Notes: generated by a model not told the origin, from the sequence alone. A stretch of 10,000 bases of DNA from Chloroflexota bacterium (GCA_020217065.1 JAIWOB010000023.1:1-10000); one strand, 5' to 3'. Positions 1 to 6,030 are shown, counted from the first letter of the stretch. Made by a program: numbers and translations.

Positions 1-1
1 G

Positions 2-238
2 CGAGCCATGCCTTATATTGTCGCCGAGACGCGCCTGCCCAAGATGCTGCGCTATGTCACCGAAGCCGAGAATGGCGGCGGGGGATGGGTGATTTTTGTC
101 TTTCATCATGTCTGCGACGGGTGCGACCCATACGCCGTCTCTCCACAGACTTTCGCCGAGTTTGCCGTATGGCTTGGCGAGCAGCAAGCCAATGGGCTTA
201 TTGTAAAAACGGTGGGCGACGTCATGGGCGCAGAATAG
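2..238 (+). CDS. Polysaccharide deacetylase-like protein, C-terminal fragment (5' end outside window)
   Basis: This frame is already open at the first bases and stops with TAG at 236-238, so only the last 78 residues of a longer protein are visible; the ATG at 8 is probably internal. The segment GGGWVIFVFHHVCDG followed by a Ser-Pro-x-x-Phe turn, an amphipathic WLGEQQ helix and a final IVKTVGDVMG strand resembles the last strand-helix-strand unit of NodB-type polysaccharide deacetylases, where a WV-FHH stretch is followed by a helix and a V-K-TV element. Such enzymes remove N- or O-acetyl groups from cell-surface or peptidoglycan glycans and are usually secreted. The metal-binding Asp and the His-x3-His motif would lie upstream and cannot be seen, so activity cannot be judged. 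The Cys-Asp-Gly-Cys pair right after the two His residues is unusual and could form a disulfide outside the cell. Family assignment is from recognition of the C-terminal pattern only. Confidence 0.6.
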   Translation, partial: RAMPYIVAETRLPKMLRYVTEAENGGGGWVIFVFHHVCDGCDPYAVSPQTFAEFAVWLGEQQANGLIVKTVGDVMGAE

Positions 239-341
239 ATTTACGCCCCGAGCAAAAACCTGCGGAATGTAAGTTTGGAGATGGTAATCAATTGTTCAGC
301 CTCTTTGTCTTGTCGGATGAAGTCCCGCCTCATGGCATGGA

Positions 342-359
342 AGTCGGCGGAAGCCGACT
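342..359. repeat. Short perfect hairpin, 7-bp stem with GGAA loop
   Basis: AGTCGGC at 342-348 is the exact reverse complement of GCCGACT at 353-359. On the plus strand the loop is GGAA, a GNRA-type tetraloop, which would make a stable RNA hairpin. It lies about 100 bases after the deacetylase stop. There is no T-tract after it on either strand, so it is not a classical intrinsic terminator, but it could protect the 3' end of the deacetylase mRNA or end it by another route. The remainder of 239-386 shows no gene. Confidence 0.4.
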
Positions 360-386
360 CAAAACCAGCCCCCCCATGTTGTGGAT

Positions 387-416
387 AAAAAAAGACCGAG
401 GGGAAAATCCTCGGTC
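387..416 (-). terminator. Rho-independent terminator of the two-gene membrane cassette
   Basis: GACCGAGG at 394-401 pairs perfectly with CCTCGGTC at 409-416, giving an 8-bp GC-rich stem with a 7-base loop. Read on the minus strand, the stem is followed at once by seven T residues (the A-run at 387-393). This is a textbook intrinsic terminator for minus-strand transcription. It sits 23 bases after the stop of the 63-aa gene, so it closes that transcript. There is no T-tract on the plus-strand side. Confidence 0.9.
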
Positions 417-439
417 CGCCATCCTTTGTCCACGGTCTT

Positions 440-631
440 CTAATCGTCGCCGAGAGAGGCGATTGCCCGCAAAAGACCAAAGACCAGCGCGCCGAGTTTC
501 AACCCTTCGCCGGCGGTTATGGCGGTTTCGCGTTCGTTTTTTTCCGCGCGGCGGGTGAGGAGCAGGGCGGCAATCAGCCCTGTCGCCGCGCCAATTAACG
601 CGCCGAAGAAAATGACTTTGCTTTTGTTCAT
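440..631 (-). CDS. Small single-pass membrane protein (YtxH-like look), unknown function
   Basis: A 63-residue protein of unknown function. Residues 6-26 form one hydrophobic, Gly/Ala-rich membrane helix (VIFFGALIGAATGLIAALLL) that ends in a basic stop-transfer cluster, TRR. A charged stretch with several Glu and Lys follows (about 27-44), then a second moderately hydrophobic amphipathic segment at 45-60. The N-terminal Gly-x3-Gly-rich helix followed by a charged tail resembles the YtxH/glycine-zipper class of small membrane proteins, but this is a loose resemblance rather than a family call. Its ATG overlaps the TGA of the upstream gene as ATGA (628-631), so it is very probably translated by coupling with that gene. 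The intrinsic terminator at 387-416 follows closely. Reality is supported by the overlap and the terminator; the function is not known. Confidence 0.75.
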   Translation of the reverse strand: MNKSKVIFFGALIGAATGLIAALLLTRRAEKNERETAITAGEGLKLGALVFGLLRAIASLGDD

Positions 632-1086
632 GGAGCGCCTATCCTTTCGAAGAATGCTTTTATCAAACCGATGAAGCCTTCGACGGCAATCACGGGTTTA
701 ACAACCATATTCGCGCCGCGGATAATATATCCTCGCGCAAGCGCGGCATACTCCTGCGCGACGCCCGTGTAACGCGGCAGGGCGTTCAGCGCGCGCGACA
801 TTGCGTAAATCAGACCGACAAGAACGGCGAGCGTAACCAATCCGGCAATCAAAACGGGCGTCGCAAGCCAGATGACGGAAACCGCCGCCCAACGCCCTAC
901 ATCGCCGTCCCCTTGAAAGGCTGCGAAACTAATCAGCGCAGCCATGCCAGCCAGCGCCAACGCGCTCAGAAGCGTTGGCAAAAGAATTTGGATATTGCGC
1001 TGTTTGCGATGTAGTTGATAAGAGGCGTGTTGCGGCGCGGCGCCGGAGCGAAATTTCTCCAACGGGCTTGAAAGTTCGGTTTTCAT
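628..1086 (-). CDS. Two-helix membrane protein, conserved-hypothetical type
   Basis: A 152-residue protein of unknown function. The ATG at 1084-1086 was chosen because AGGAG (1089-1093 on the minus strand) lies just before it, although the 2-base gap is short. The open frame runs on upstream to 1524, but that extension lies opposite the HAD gene and is strongly Arg/His-biased, as antisense frames are. Residues 1-31 are polar and basic, 32-57 form one membrane helix, about 58-66 a short polar loop with Gly and Asp, and 67-96 a second helix. Residues 97-152 form a mostly amphipathic C-terminal region (ALPRYTGVAQEYAALARGY) with a hydrophobic end near 128-145. There are no catalytic motifs. The last bases overlap the start of the 63-aa gene, so the two membrane proteins are likely made together and may form a complex; that is inference. 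Confidence 0.75.
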   Translation of the reverse strand: MKTELSSPLEKFRSGAAPQHASYQLHRKQRNIQILLPTLLSALALAGMAALISFAAFQGDGDVGRWAAVSVIWLATPVLIAGLVTLAVLVGLIYAMSRALNALPRYTGVAQEYAALARGYIIRGANMVVKPVIAVEGFIGLIKAFFERIGAP

Positions 1087-1136
1087 CGCTCCTATTTTAG
1101 CATAAATGTAATCTCCCAATCTGCTCTTATCCCCTG

Positions 1137-1142
1137 TATAAT
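1137..1142 (+). promoter_or_regulatory. -10 promoter element placed for a leaderless HAD mRNA
   Basis: A perfect TATAAT lies at 1137-1142, with exactly seven bases between it and the ATG at 1150. Transcription normally starts about seven bases after the -10 box, which would put the first mRNA base on or beside the start codon. There is no Shine-Dalgarno-like purine run in those seven bases other than GGG. No good -35 hexamer is visible 16-18 bases upstream. The arrangement resembles the leaderless promoters known from Deinococcus and Actinobacteria. Confidence 0.55.
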
Positions 1143-1149
1143 GGGCGGC

Positions 1150-1620
1150 ATGATTAAATTCAATATCCCCGGTATTGGCGAATACCAAATCGAATATCTG
1201 GCGATGGACGTCAACGGCACTTTGGCGCTGGACGGGCAACTGCTGGACGGCGTTGCGGAAAGGATTGCGGCGCTGCGCCCAAGCCTGACCATTCACCTGC
1301 TCACCGCCGACACGCATGGAAAACAGGCGGTCATTGACCGTCAACTGGAACTGAACGCGACGCGCATTGCCCCGGGCAACGAAGCGCTTCAAAAGGCGGA
1401 ATTTATCCGTAAACTTGGCTGTGAAAAAGTCGCAGCCATTGGGCAGGGCGCAAACGACGCGGATATGCTTGCGGCGGCGCGTCTTGGCGTCTGCGTGATG
1501 TCCGCCGAAGGGGTCGCCAAACAAACCCTTCTCGCCGCCGACCTGATTGCTCCGGATATTCTCTCCGCGTTGGAACTATTCCTAAATCCGCTGCGGATTG
1601 TCGCAAGTTTGAGAAAATAA
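1150..1620 (+). CDS. HAD-superfamily protein, soluble P-type-ATPase-like (COG4087-like)
   Basis: A compact, cap-less HAD fold protein of 156 aa, counted from the ATG at 1150; the ATG at 1141 overlaps the -10 box and would add only MGG. Motif I is MDVNGTLALDG at 19-29, with the nucleophile Asp20 and Asn22 in place of the usual second Asp. Motif II is the Thr of LLTADT (Thr52), motif III probably Lys82, and motif IV GANDADML at 100-107. DxNGT is the signature of the family annotated as soluble P-type ATPase, after its likeness to the P domain of P-type ATPases; its substrate is unknown. In ordinary HAD phosphatases the second Asp acts as general acid, so the Asn suggests a changed or weak phosphatase activity. 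The protein is cytoplasmic, with no signal peptide. The DUF389-like gene follows after 61 bases with no terminator between, so the two may be co-transcribed. Confidence 0.85.
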   Translation: MIKFNIPGIGEYQIEYLAMDVNGTLALDGQLLDGVAERIAALRPSLTIHLLTADTHGKQAVIDRQLELNATRIAPGNEALQKAEFIRKLGCEKVAAIGQGANDADMLAAARLGVCVMSAEGVAKQTLLAADLIAPDILSALELFLNPLRIVASLRK

Positions 1621-1681
1621 ACGTCAAGCGAAAATCGTTCGCAAAGCGCAAGACTGCCGATTCGCGCAACAAAGTCAAACT

Positions 1682-3058
1682 ATGTCCCTTCCCGAAGAAC
1701 CGATTTTTCCCGCCGACCCCGCTCCTCAGAAAGCCCCTGAGCCGCTTCCTCCGCCCAGGCGCGATGGACCCCGCCGCCGGCGCGCCACCCGCCGCAGCAT
1801 GATTCCCTCCGACGCGCAAGGACAGGCGGCGTTTGTCTTCGACCTTTCGCGGCGCGCCTATCCGTCGGTGGAGTTGTTTGTCTTTTCTCTGGCGTGCGGC
1901 GCCATCATTGGGTTGGGCTTCCTTCTCGACTCGCAAGCCGTCCTGTTGCTGGGGATTCTCGTCACCCCGTTGATGACGCCCTGGGTCGGTTTTTTGCTTG
2001 CCCTAATGAGCGGTTCGCTGCGTTTCTTATTTGAAACCCTCATGGCGCTGCTCTTGAGCGCGGTCATCGTTTTTTTGGGCGGATTGTTATCGGGCTTTGC
2101 CGCGCGTCCTTTTCTGCCGATGACGCTGGATAACGTCTTTATCCATACCCGCCTTTGGATTCCAGCCTTGGCTGTGCTTGCGGTGGGCGCTGTGACGCTG
2201 GTCGCTTCTTTTGCCCGTTCGGAAGAAAAGCCTTTCCTGCCGAGCGTCATTATCGCTTACGCTTTCTATCTGCCCATTAATGCCGGCGGCTTTGGTCTTG
2301 GCTCTGGCGTAGCGGGAATTTGGCCCCAGGGAATTCTCGTCTTTCTGGTTCATTTTTCTCTGGCGAGCGTTCTCGGCTTGTTGACCTTCTTTTTCATGCG
2401 GCTGCGTCCCACAATGAGGGGCGTCTTTTTGAGTCTTGCGGCTCTGATAATTTTCAGCGCGACCCTCGTTTTTCTCATGGGCGCGGGCGTCCCGTTTCCT
2501 TCTCAAGCGTTTGCGACTTTGACGCCCACCCCTATCGCCACGCCGACTCCTCAGCCTACCGCAACGCCCTCGTTGACCGCTAGTCCCAGCCCGACAGCCA
2601 CCCTGACCAGCAGCCCTACGCCTTCGAAGACGCCGCCGCCTTCTTCCACGCCAACCCTGGGCGCAGTCAGCGCAACAGGACCTGCTTCCGAAACGCCCGC
2701 CCTCACCGACACGCCCGCCGCCACTGCGACTGAATCAGCCACCGTTACCCTGCCTCCGCCTCCCACCGCCACTCCTCAATTGACGTCAGGCGTCATCAAA
2801 GCCAGCGAGGGCGGCGGCGCAAACCTTAGACAGACTCCCAACGGCAAATATTTGATGACTCTCGATAACGGCGCGGCGGTCGAAATCTATCCCGACTTTC
2901 GTTTGGTGAACGGAGTGGCGTGGCTGCATGTCGTCGTAACTCGCAGCGGGCAGCGCGTGGAGGGCTGGGTGCTGGAATCGGTCGTGCTTTATTCCACGCC
3001 TGAGCCAAACTTCAGCCCGTCCGCAACGCCGACAACAGGAATTACTCCGGCGCCGTAA
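1682..3058 (+). CDS. DUF389-like polytopic membrane protein with Thr/Pro-rich linker and C-terminal SH3 domain
   Basis: A 458-aa membrane protein in three parts. Residues 1-58 are a Pro/Arg-rich cytoplasmic tail. Residues 60-268 hold six or seven hydrophobic segments (about 61-81, 85-108, 113-137, 158-176, 187-207, 215-239, 246-268). The segment LLDSQAVLLLGILVTPLMTP at 81-100 matches the signature of DUF389 proteins, an uncharacterised membrane family in which a D-S-x-A-V-x-x-G-x-x-x-x-P-L-M pattern is conserved. Residues 280-367 are a low-complexity Thr/Pro/Ser/Ala linker, and 369-437 look like a bacterial SH3 domain (NLRQTPNGKYLMTLDNGAAV, then WLHVV and EGWV). That domain type often binds peptidoglycan, so the linker and domain are probably outside the membrane. 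No Shine-Dalgarno site is visible before the ATG at 1682, so the start is uncertain; Met40 is an alternative. The role of the protein is unknown. Confidence 0.8.
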   Translation: MSLPEEPIFPADPAPQKAPEPLPPPRRDGPRRRRATRRSMIPSDAQGQAAFVFDLSRRAYPSVELFVFSLACGAIIGLGFLLDSQAVLLLGILVTPLMTPWVGFLLALMSGSLRFLFETLMALLLSAVIVFLGGLLSGFAARPFLPMTLDNVFIHTRLWIPALAVLAVGAVTLVASFARSEEKPFLPSVIIAYAFYLPINAGGFGLGSGVAGIWPQGILVFLVHFSLASVLGLLTFFFMRLRPTMRGVFLSLAALIIFSATLVFLMGAGVPFPSQAFATLTPTPIATPTPQPTATPSLTASPSPTATLTSSPTPSKTPPPSSTPTLGAVSATGPASETPALTDTPAATATESATVTLPPPPTATPQLTSGVIKASEGGGANLRQTPNGKYLMTLDNGAAVEIYPDFRLVNGVAWLHVVVTRSGQRVEGWVLESVVLYSTPEPNFSPSATPTTGITPAP

Positions 3059-3060
3059 AA

Positions 3061-3107
3061 AAGGATGAAGACAAAAAACGCCTTTCACCCTCGTCTTCCA
3101 TTTTTTT
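3061..3107 (+). terminator. Possible weak intrinsic terminator after the DUF389-like gene
   Basis: GAAGAC at 3067-3072 pairs with GTCTTC at 3093-3098, and the stem can be lengthened through a bulged C into the flanking A-rich and T-rich sequence. A run of seven T follows at 3101-3107. The loop is long, about 20 bases, so termination may be partial. It lies between the DUF389-like stop and the phosphohexomutase start and would make the mutase at least partly independent. Confidence 0.45.
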
Positions 3108-3131
3108 GAAACCCCTCCTTGGAGAAAACAC

Positions 3132-4607
3132 ATGCCCATTCATTTTGGCACCGACGGCTGGCGCGCCGTCATTTCGGATACGTTCACTTTTGACAACCTG
3201 CGGATTGTAGCGCAAGCCATCGCCGACGCAGTCGCTTCTGAACATTGGGATACGCAAAACGCTTCCCCAGGGTCGAATGGCGGCAAAACGCAAAATAAAA
3301 ACAAAATCGTGGTCGGTTTTGACACGCGCTTTCTCTCGGACCGTTTTGCGGGCGAAGTGGCGCGCGTGCTTGCCGCCAACGGTTTTACGGTGATGCTGGC
3401 GCAGTCCGATTCGCCCACTCCGGCGATTTCCTACGCCGTGAAATATCATGGGGCGGTGGCTGGCGTGATGATTACCGCTTCTCACAACGCCCCGCGCTAT
3501 AACGGCTTGAAACTTAAGGGCGCGTTCGGCGGTTCGGCGCTTTCGGAGCAATGCCGCCGCGTGGAAATTTACATCAACGACAATGAAGAACGGGCGCGCG
3601 GTCCAAACCTGATGGATTTCAACAAGGCGCGCGAAGCCGGTTTGATACAAAAGTTCAATCCGCTGCCGGAGTATTTCGCCCACCTGCGGACTCTAATCAA
3701 CACCGACATCATCGCCGATAATCCCCAGCGCTTTGTGGTGGACGCCATGTACGGCTCGGGGCGCGGGGTGATTAAATCCTTCCTGCAAGGCACAGGCTGT
3801 GAAATCGCCGAAATTCGCGGCGAGATGAATCCCGGTTTTGGCGGGGTTCATCCGGAGCCAATTGCCAAATATCTCGGTCCTTTAGCCAGCGCGGTCAGCT
3901 CGGGTATGGGCAATTTTGGCGTCGTCACCGACGGCGACGCCGACCGTATTGGCGCGATGGACGAGCGCGGCAACTTCGTTGACCCGCATAAGATTATGGC
4001 GTTGTCTCTGAAATACTTGGTGGAAAACCGCGGCTGGACCGGCTCTGTAGTGCGCACGGTTTCTACCACCCGCATGATTGACCGCCTGGCAAAACGCTAT
4101 AATTTGACTTTGCGCGAAACCCCTGTCGGCTTCAATCATATCGCCGATTACATGATGAAGGAAGACGTGCTGATTGGCGGCGAAGAATCGGGCGGTATCT
4201 CCTTCAAGGGACACATTCCCGAAGGCGACGGTCCTATCATGGGGCTTTTAATGGTGGAAATGATTGCCGCGGCGAAAAAATCTTTGCACGAGATGGTAAA
4301 CGACCTGTTGGCGGATGTCGGTCCCGCCTTTTATGAGCGCGTAGATTTGCGTCTCAGCCGTCCCGTCGCCAAAGCCGAAATGACCGAGTTTCTCACGAAG
4401 AAAGCCCCCGCTCAAATTGGCGATAAAAAGGTGTTGGAAGTCAGCCAGCGCGACGGCGTGAAATACATCATGTCCGACGACTCCTGGCTGCTCATCCGCC
4501 CTTCAGGCACCGAACCTGTACTGCGGGTTTACGCCGAAGGACGGACTCAGGAAACGCTCAAGGCGTTGATGGAATACGGCAGGACTGTCGCCGAAAGCGC
4601 GGTGTAA
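3132..4607 (+). CDS. Phosphoglucomutase/phosphomannomutase family protein (alpha-D-phosphohexomutase)
   Basis: A complete 491-aa alpha-D-phosphohexomutase, which moves phosphate between C1 and C6 of a hexose (glucose or mannose) and so feeds glycogen, cell-wall and exopolysaccharide precursors. All four domain signatures are present in order: the phosphoserine loop TASHN at 115-119 (catalytic Ser117), the magnesium loop DGDADR at 267-272, the sugar-specificity loop GGEESGG at 349-355, and the phosphate-binding loop RPSGTEP at 456-462. The N-terminal FGTDGWRA at 5-12 is also typical. The GEESGG form is shared by glucose- and mannose-acting enzymes, so substrate preference is not settled by sequence. 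The start is supported by GGAG at 3121-3124, seven bases before the ATG. Residues 40-58 carry a short polar insert rich in Asn, Gly and Lys. A strong terminator follows. It is cytoplasmic. Confidence 0.95.
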   Translation: MPIHFGTDGWRAVISDTFTFDNLRIVAQAIADAVASEHWDTQNASPGSNGGKTQNKNKIVVGFDTRFLSDRFAGEVARVLAANGFTVMLAQSDSPTPAISYAVKYHGAVAGVMITASHNAPRYNGLKLKGAFGGSALSEQCRRVEIYINDNEERARGPNLMDFNKAREAGLIQKFNPLPEYFAHLRTLINTDIIADNPQRFVVDAMYGSGRGVIKSFLQGTGCEIAEIRGEMNPGFGGVHPEPIAKYLGPLASAVSSGMGNFGVVTDGDADRIGAMDERGNFVDPHKIMALSLKYLVENRGWTGSVVRTVSTTRMIDRLAKRYNLTLRETPVGFNHIADYMMKEDVLIGGEESGGISFKGHIPEGDGPIMGLLMVEMIAAAKKSLHEMVNDLLADVGPAFYERVDLRLSRPVAKAEMTEFLTKKAPAQIGDKKVLEVSQRDGVKYIMSDDSWLLIRPSGTEPVLRVYAEGRTQETLKALMEYGRTVAESAV

Positions 4608-4628
4608 AAAACGCCGCAGCCAAGCCCA

Positions 4629-4664
4629 AAAGAAGACCACAGGAAGCAGCCTGTGGTCTTCTTT
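4629..4664 (+). terminator. Strong intrinsic terminator after the phosphohexomutase gene
   Basis: A perfect 15-bp stem joins 4629-4643 to 4650-4664 across a 6-base loop (AAGCAG); its core is AGACCACAGG/CCTGTGGTCT. The outer stem is A-rich on the left and T-rich on the right, with a further T-run at 4675-4680, so it could work in both directions, though only the plus strand has a gene running into it. It sits 21 bases after the mutase stop. Confidence 0.85.
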
Positions 4665-4699
4665 ACTATAAACCTTTTTTATGCGCCGTCATAAATGAT

Positions 4700-4727
4700 T
4701 TGATTGGCGATAATGACGGGCGATACT
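4700..4727 (+). promoter_or_regulatory. Candidate promoter for the 97-aa membrane protein gene
   Basis: TTGATT at 4700-4705 is followed after 16 bases by GATACT at 4722-4727. Each hexamer matches the housekeeping consensus at four of six positions, and the -10 box is identical to the one in front of the clamp-loader gene. It would give a leader of about 60 bases. Other AT-rich hexamers nearby (TATTAT at 4749, TAATAT at 4755) could serve instead, so this is tentative. A promoter somewhere in 4665-4784 is likely, because a strong terminator precedes the gene. Confidence 0.35.
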
Positions 4728-4784
4728 GGTAATTATCCGTCAAACGGCTATTATTAATATTGAGGTTCATTCTTTGTTCGCCAT

Positions 4785-4790
4785 AGGAGG
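4785..4790 (+). promoter_or_regulatory. Consensus Shine-Dalgarno site, AGGAGG
   Basis: A perfect AGGAGG lies five bases before the ATG at 4796. It is the best ribosome-binding site in the window and fixes the start of the 97-aa gene. It contrasts with neighbours that have no such site. Confidence 0.85.
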
Positions 4791-4795
4791 TCGCC

Positions 4796-5089
4796 ATGTC
4801 GGTCGCTTTATTCTTTGGGACGCTTTTCGGGGCGCTGGCAGGCTTCTCGACTCGAAATAAAAACTCAGCCATTTGCCAATACATTTTTGGCAAACATTCG
4901 GCTCTTGCGCGGACGGTCGGCTTGCTGGCGCTGGGCGCGATGATATTGCTCCCTTCGCTTTCGCTCGCCGGCGTCATTGCCGTCAGTTCCACGCCGTTCT
5001 TCTGGGGCGGATGCCTGGCTTGCAGTTTCATCGTCAGTTTCTTTATGACCAGCTGCCTGATGGCTGAAGAAAGCCATCAACAATCCTAG
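4796..5089 (+). CDS. Small three-helix membrane protein, unknown function
   Basis: A 97-residue protein of unknown function with a secure start (AGGAGG five bases upstream). Hydrophobic segments lie at about 2-18 (Gly/Ala-rich, FFGTLFGALAGF), 38-62 and 68-90, separated by a basic loop, STRNKNSAICQYIFGKH, at 18-34. A short acidic and polar tail, EESHQQS, ends the protein. Four Cys residues (27, 73, 76, 87) include a C-L-A-C pair at 73-76 at the start of the last helix, which could bind metal or form a disulfide; this is speculation. There are no recognised family motifs. The gene stands alone on its strand after the mutase terminator. It meets the convergent LysR gene with only three bases between the stop codons and no terminator, so the two transcripts probably overlap as antisense. 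Confidence 0.8.
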   Translation: MSVALFFGTLFGALAGFSTRNKNSAICQYIFGKHSALARTVGLLALGAMILLPSLSLAGVIAVSSTPFFWGGCLACSFIVSFFMTSCLMAEESHQQS

Positions 5090-5092
5090 CGT

Positions 5093-6010
5093 CTATTTAG
5101 TCCGCAGAAGGTCAGCGTTTTCCGCAGCGTGAATGAAACTCCAGAACGCGTCTCTGGGGCGGTGGGGGGCGCTGCCGCGTTTGCGCGCCATGTAGGTAAC
5201 GCGCTTCATGTTAACGCCGTGGAGCGGGACGCTAACCGCCCGTCCCAAATCGCGCAGATGCTGGCTGGCAAGTTTAGACACAAAGGAAACGCCGTAGCCG
5301 TTTGAGACGGCTTCCATGATTCCCTCTGCGCTGCCGACTTCCATGAAAATATTCAGGTCTTCGAGGCTGATGTCGAATTTCGCCAATTCGCTCAACATCA
5401 CCCAGCGCGTGCCGGAAGTTTGCTCGCGGATAAGCATGGGTTCGCGGATAATTTCCGACGGCTCAATGAAAGACCTTTCCGCCCAGCGGTGACGAGCGGG
5501 GACCACCAATTCGATTTTATCCTGGAAAAACTCCTGCAATTCCACGCCCTTATCGTTTGTTTCGCGGCTGACGATTCCGAGATGGGCGTCTCCTTCCAGC
5601 AATCTCAATGCGGTTCTTTCCGGCTCGCAGGCTAAAATGCGGACTTTGATATTCGGGTAACGGCGGCAGAAGCGCGCCGCCAACTGCGGCAGGAGATATT
5701 TTCCAATACAGGTGCTGCATACGATTCGCAATTCTCCCGCGCATACGTCTTGGGCGGAAGACATCATTTCTTTCAATTCGTTCATGTCGTGGAGAAGGCG
5801 GCGCGCCCAGGGCAGCAACAGTTCGCCGGCTTCGGTCATTTTGAGCCTGCCGCCGCCTCGCACAAACAATTTGAGCCCCAATTCCTGCTCCAACGATTTG
5901 ATTTGATGGCTTACAGCCGGCTGGGTGAGGTGGAGTTGTTTTGCCGCTTCAGTCAGGTTTTCGTTTTCCGCCGTGCACAGGAAAGTTTCGATTTTTTGAA
6001 TATCAACCAT
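5093..6010 (-). CDS. LysR-type transcriptional regulator
   Basis: A full-length (305 aa) LysR-type regulator. Residues 3-62 form the winged helix-turn-helix DNA-binding domain, with the recognition region LTEAAKQLHLTQPAVSHQIK at 19-38. A linker helix (about 63-88) leads to a periplasmic-binding-protein-like effector domain at 92-295. Its opening RIVCSTCIGKYLLPQLAARF (95-114) resembles the CysL/CbbR/YeiE branch, but the effector and targets cannot be told. The GTG at 6013 is also in frame, but GGAGGG at 6015-6020 is only one base from it and four from the ATG at 6010, so the ATG is preferred. The protein has six Cys (12, 90, 98, 101, 115, 128), five of them clustered at the start of the effector domain. 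It starts 20 bases after the clamp-loader gene and is probably co-transcribed with it, not divergent from a target as LysR genes often are. Confidence 0.93.
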   Translation of the reverse strand: MVDIQKIETFLCTAENENLTEAAKQLHLTQPAVSHQIKSLEQELGLKLFVRGGGRLKMTEAGELLLPWARRLLHDMNELKEMMSSAQDVCAGELRIVCSTCIGKYLLPQLAARFCRRYPNIKVRILACEPERTALRLLEGDAHLGIVSRETNDKGVELQEFFQDKIELVVPARHRWAERSFIEPSEIIREPMLIREQTSGTRWVMLSELAKFDISLEDLNIFMEVGSAEGIMEAVSNGYGVSFVSKLASQHLRDLGRAVSVPLHGVNMKRVTYMARKRGSAPHRPRDAFWSFIHAAENADLLRTK

Positions 6011-6014
6011 CACG

Positions 6015-6020
6015 CCCTCC
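6015..6020 (-). promoter_or_regulatory. Shine-Dalgarno site deciding the LysR start
   Basis: GGAGGG on the minus strand ends four bases before the ATG at 6008-6010 but only one base before the in-frame GTG at 6011-6013. The spacing favours the ATG and a 305-aa product. It lies in the 20-base gap after the clamp-loader stop codon. Confidence 0.7.
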
Positions 6021-6030
6021 GTTTTGCGCG

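Noticed and set aside
85..558. Plus-strand frame of 157 codons across the deacetylase end and the terminator
   Set aside because: It overlaps a recognisable protein in another frame, crosses a terminator and the 63-aa gene, and is Arg/Ser/Pro-biased.
1087..1524. N-terminal extension of the 152-aa membrane protein up to 1524 on the minus strand
   Set aside because: It runs antisense to the HAD gene, is rich in Arg and His, shows no domain, and an AGGAG site supports the internal start at 1086.
1628..1642. Small inverted repeat GCGAA/TTCGC after the HAD gene
   Set aside because: Only five base pairs and no T-tract, so no support as a terminator.
1403..1936. Open frame of 177 codons on the minus strand across the HAD/DUF389 junction
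   Set aside because: Very Arg-rich with no domain; it is antisense to two better-supported genes.
2520..2785. Repetitive ACG/CCC-type sequence as a possible DNA repeat array
   Set aside because: The repetition is at codon level and is explained by the Thr/Pro/Ser/Ala linker of the encoded protein; there is no regular DNA repeat unit or spacer as in CRISPR.
3042..3683. Open frame of 213 codons on the minus strand opposite the phosphohexomutase start
   Set aside because: It covers the mutase ribosome site and its phosphoserine motif on the other strand; its composition is Arg/His-biased.
6011..6013. GTG as the LysR start
   Set aside because: Only one base separates it from the Shine-Dalgarno site; the next codon is ATG with normal spacing.
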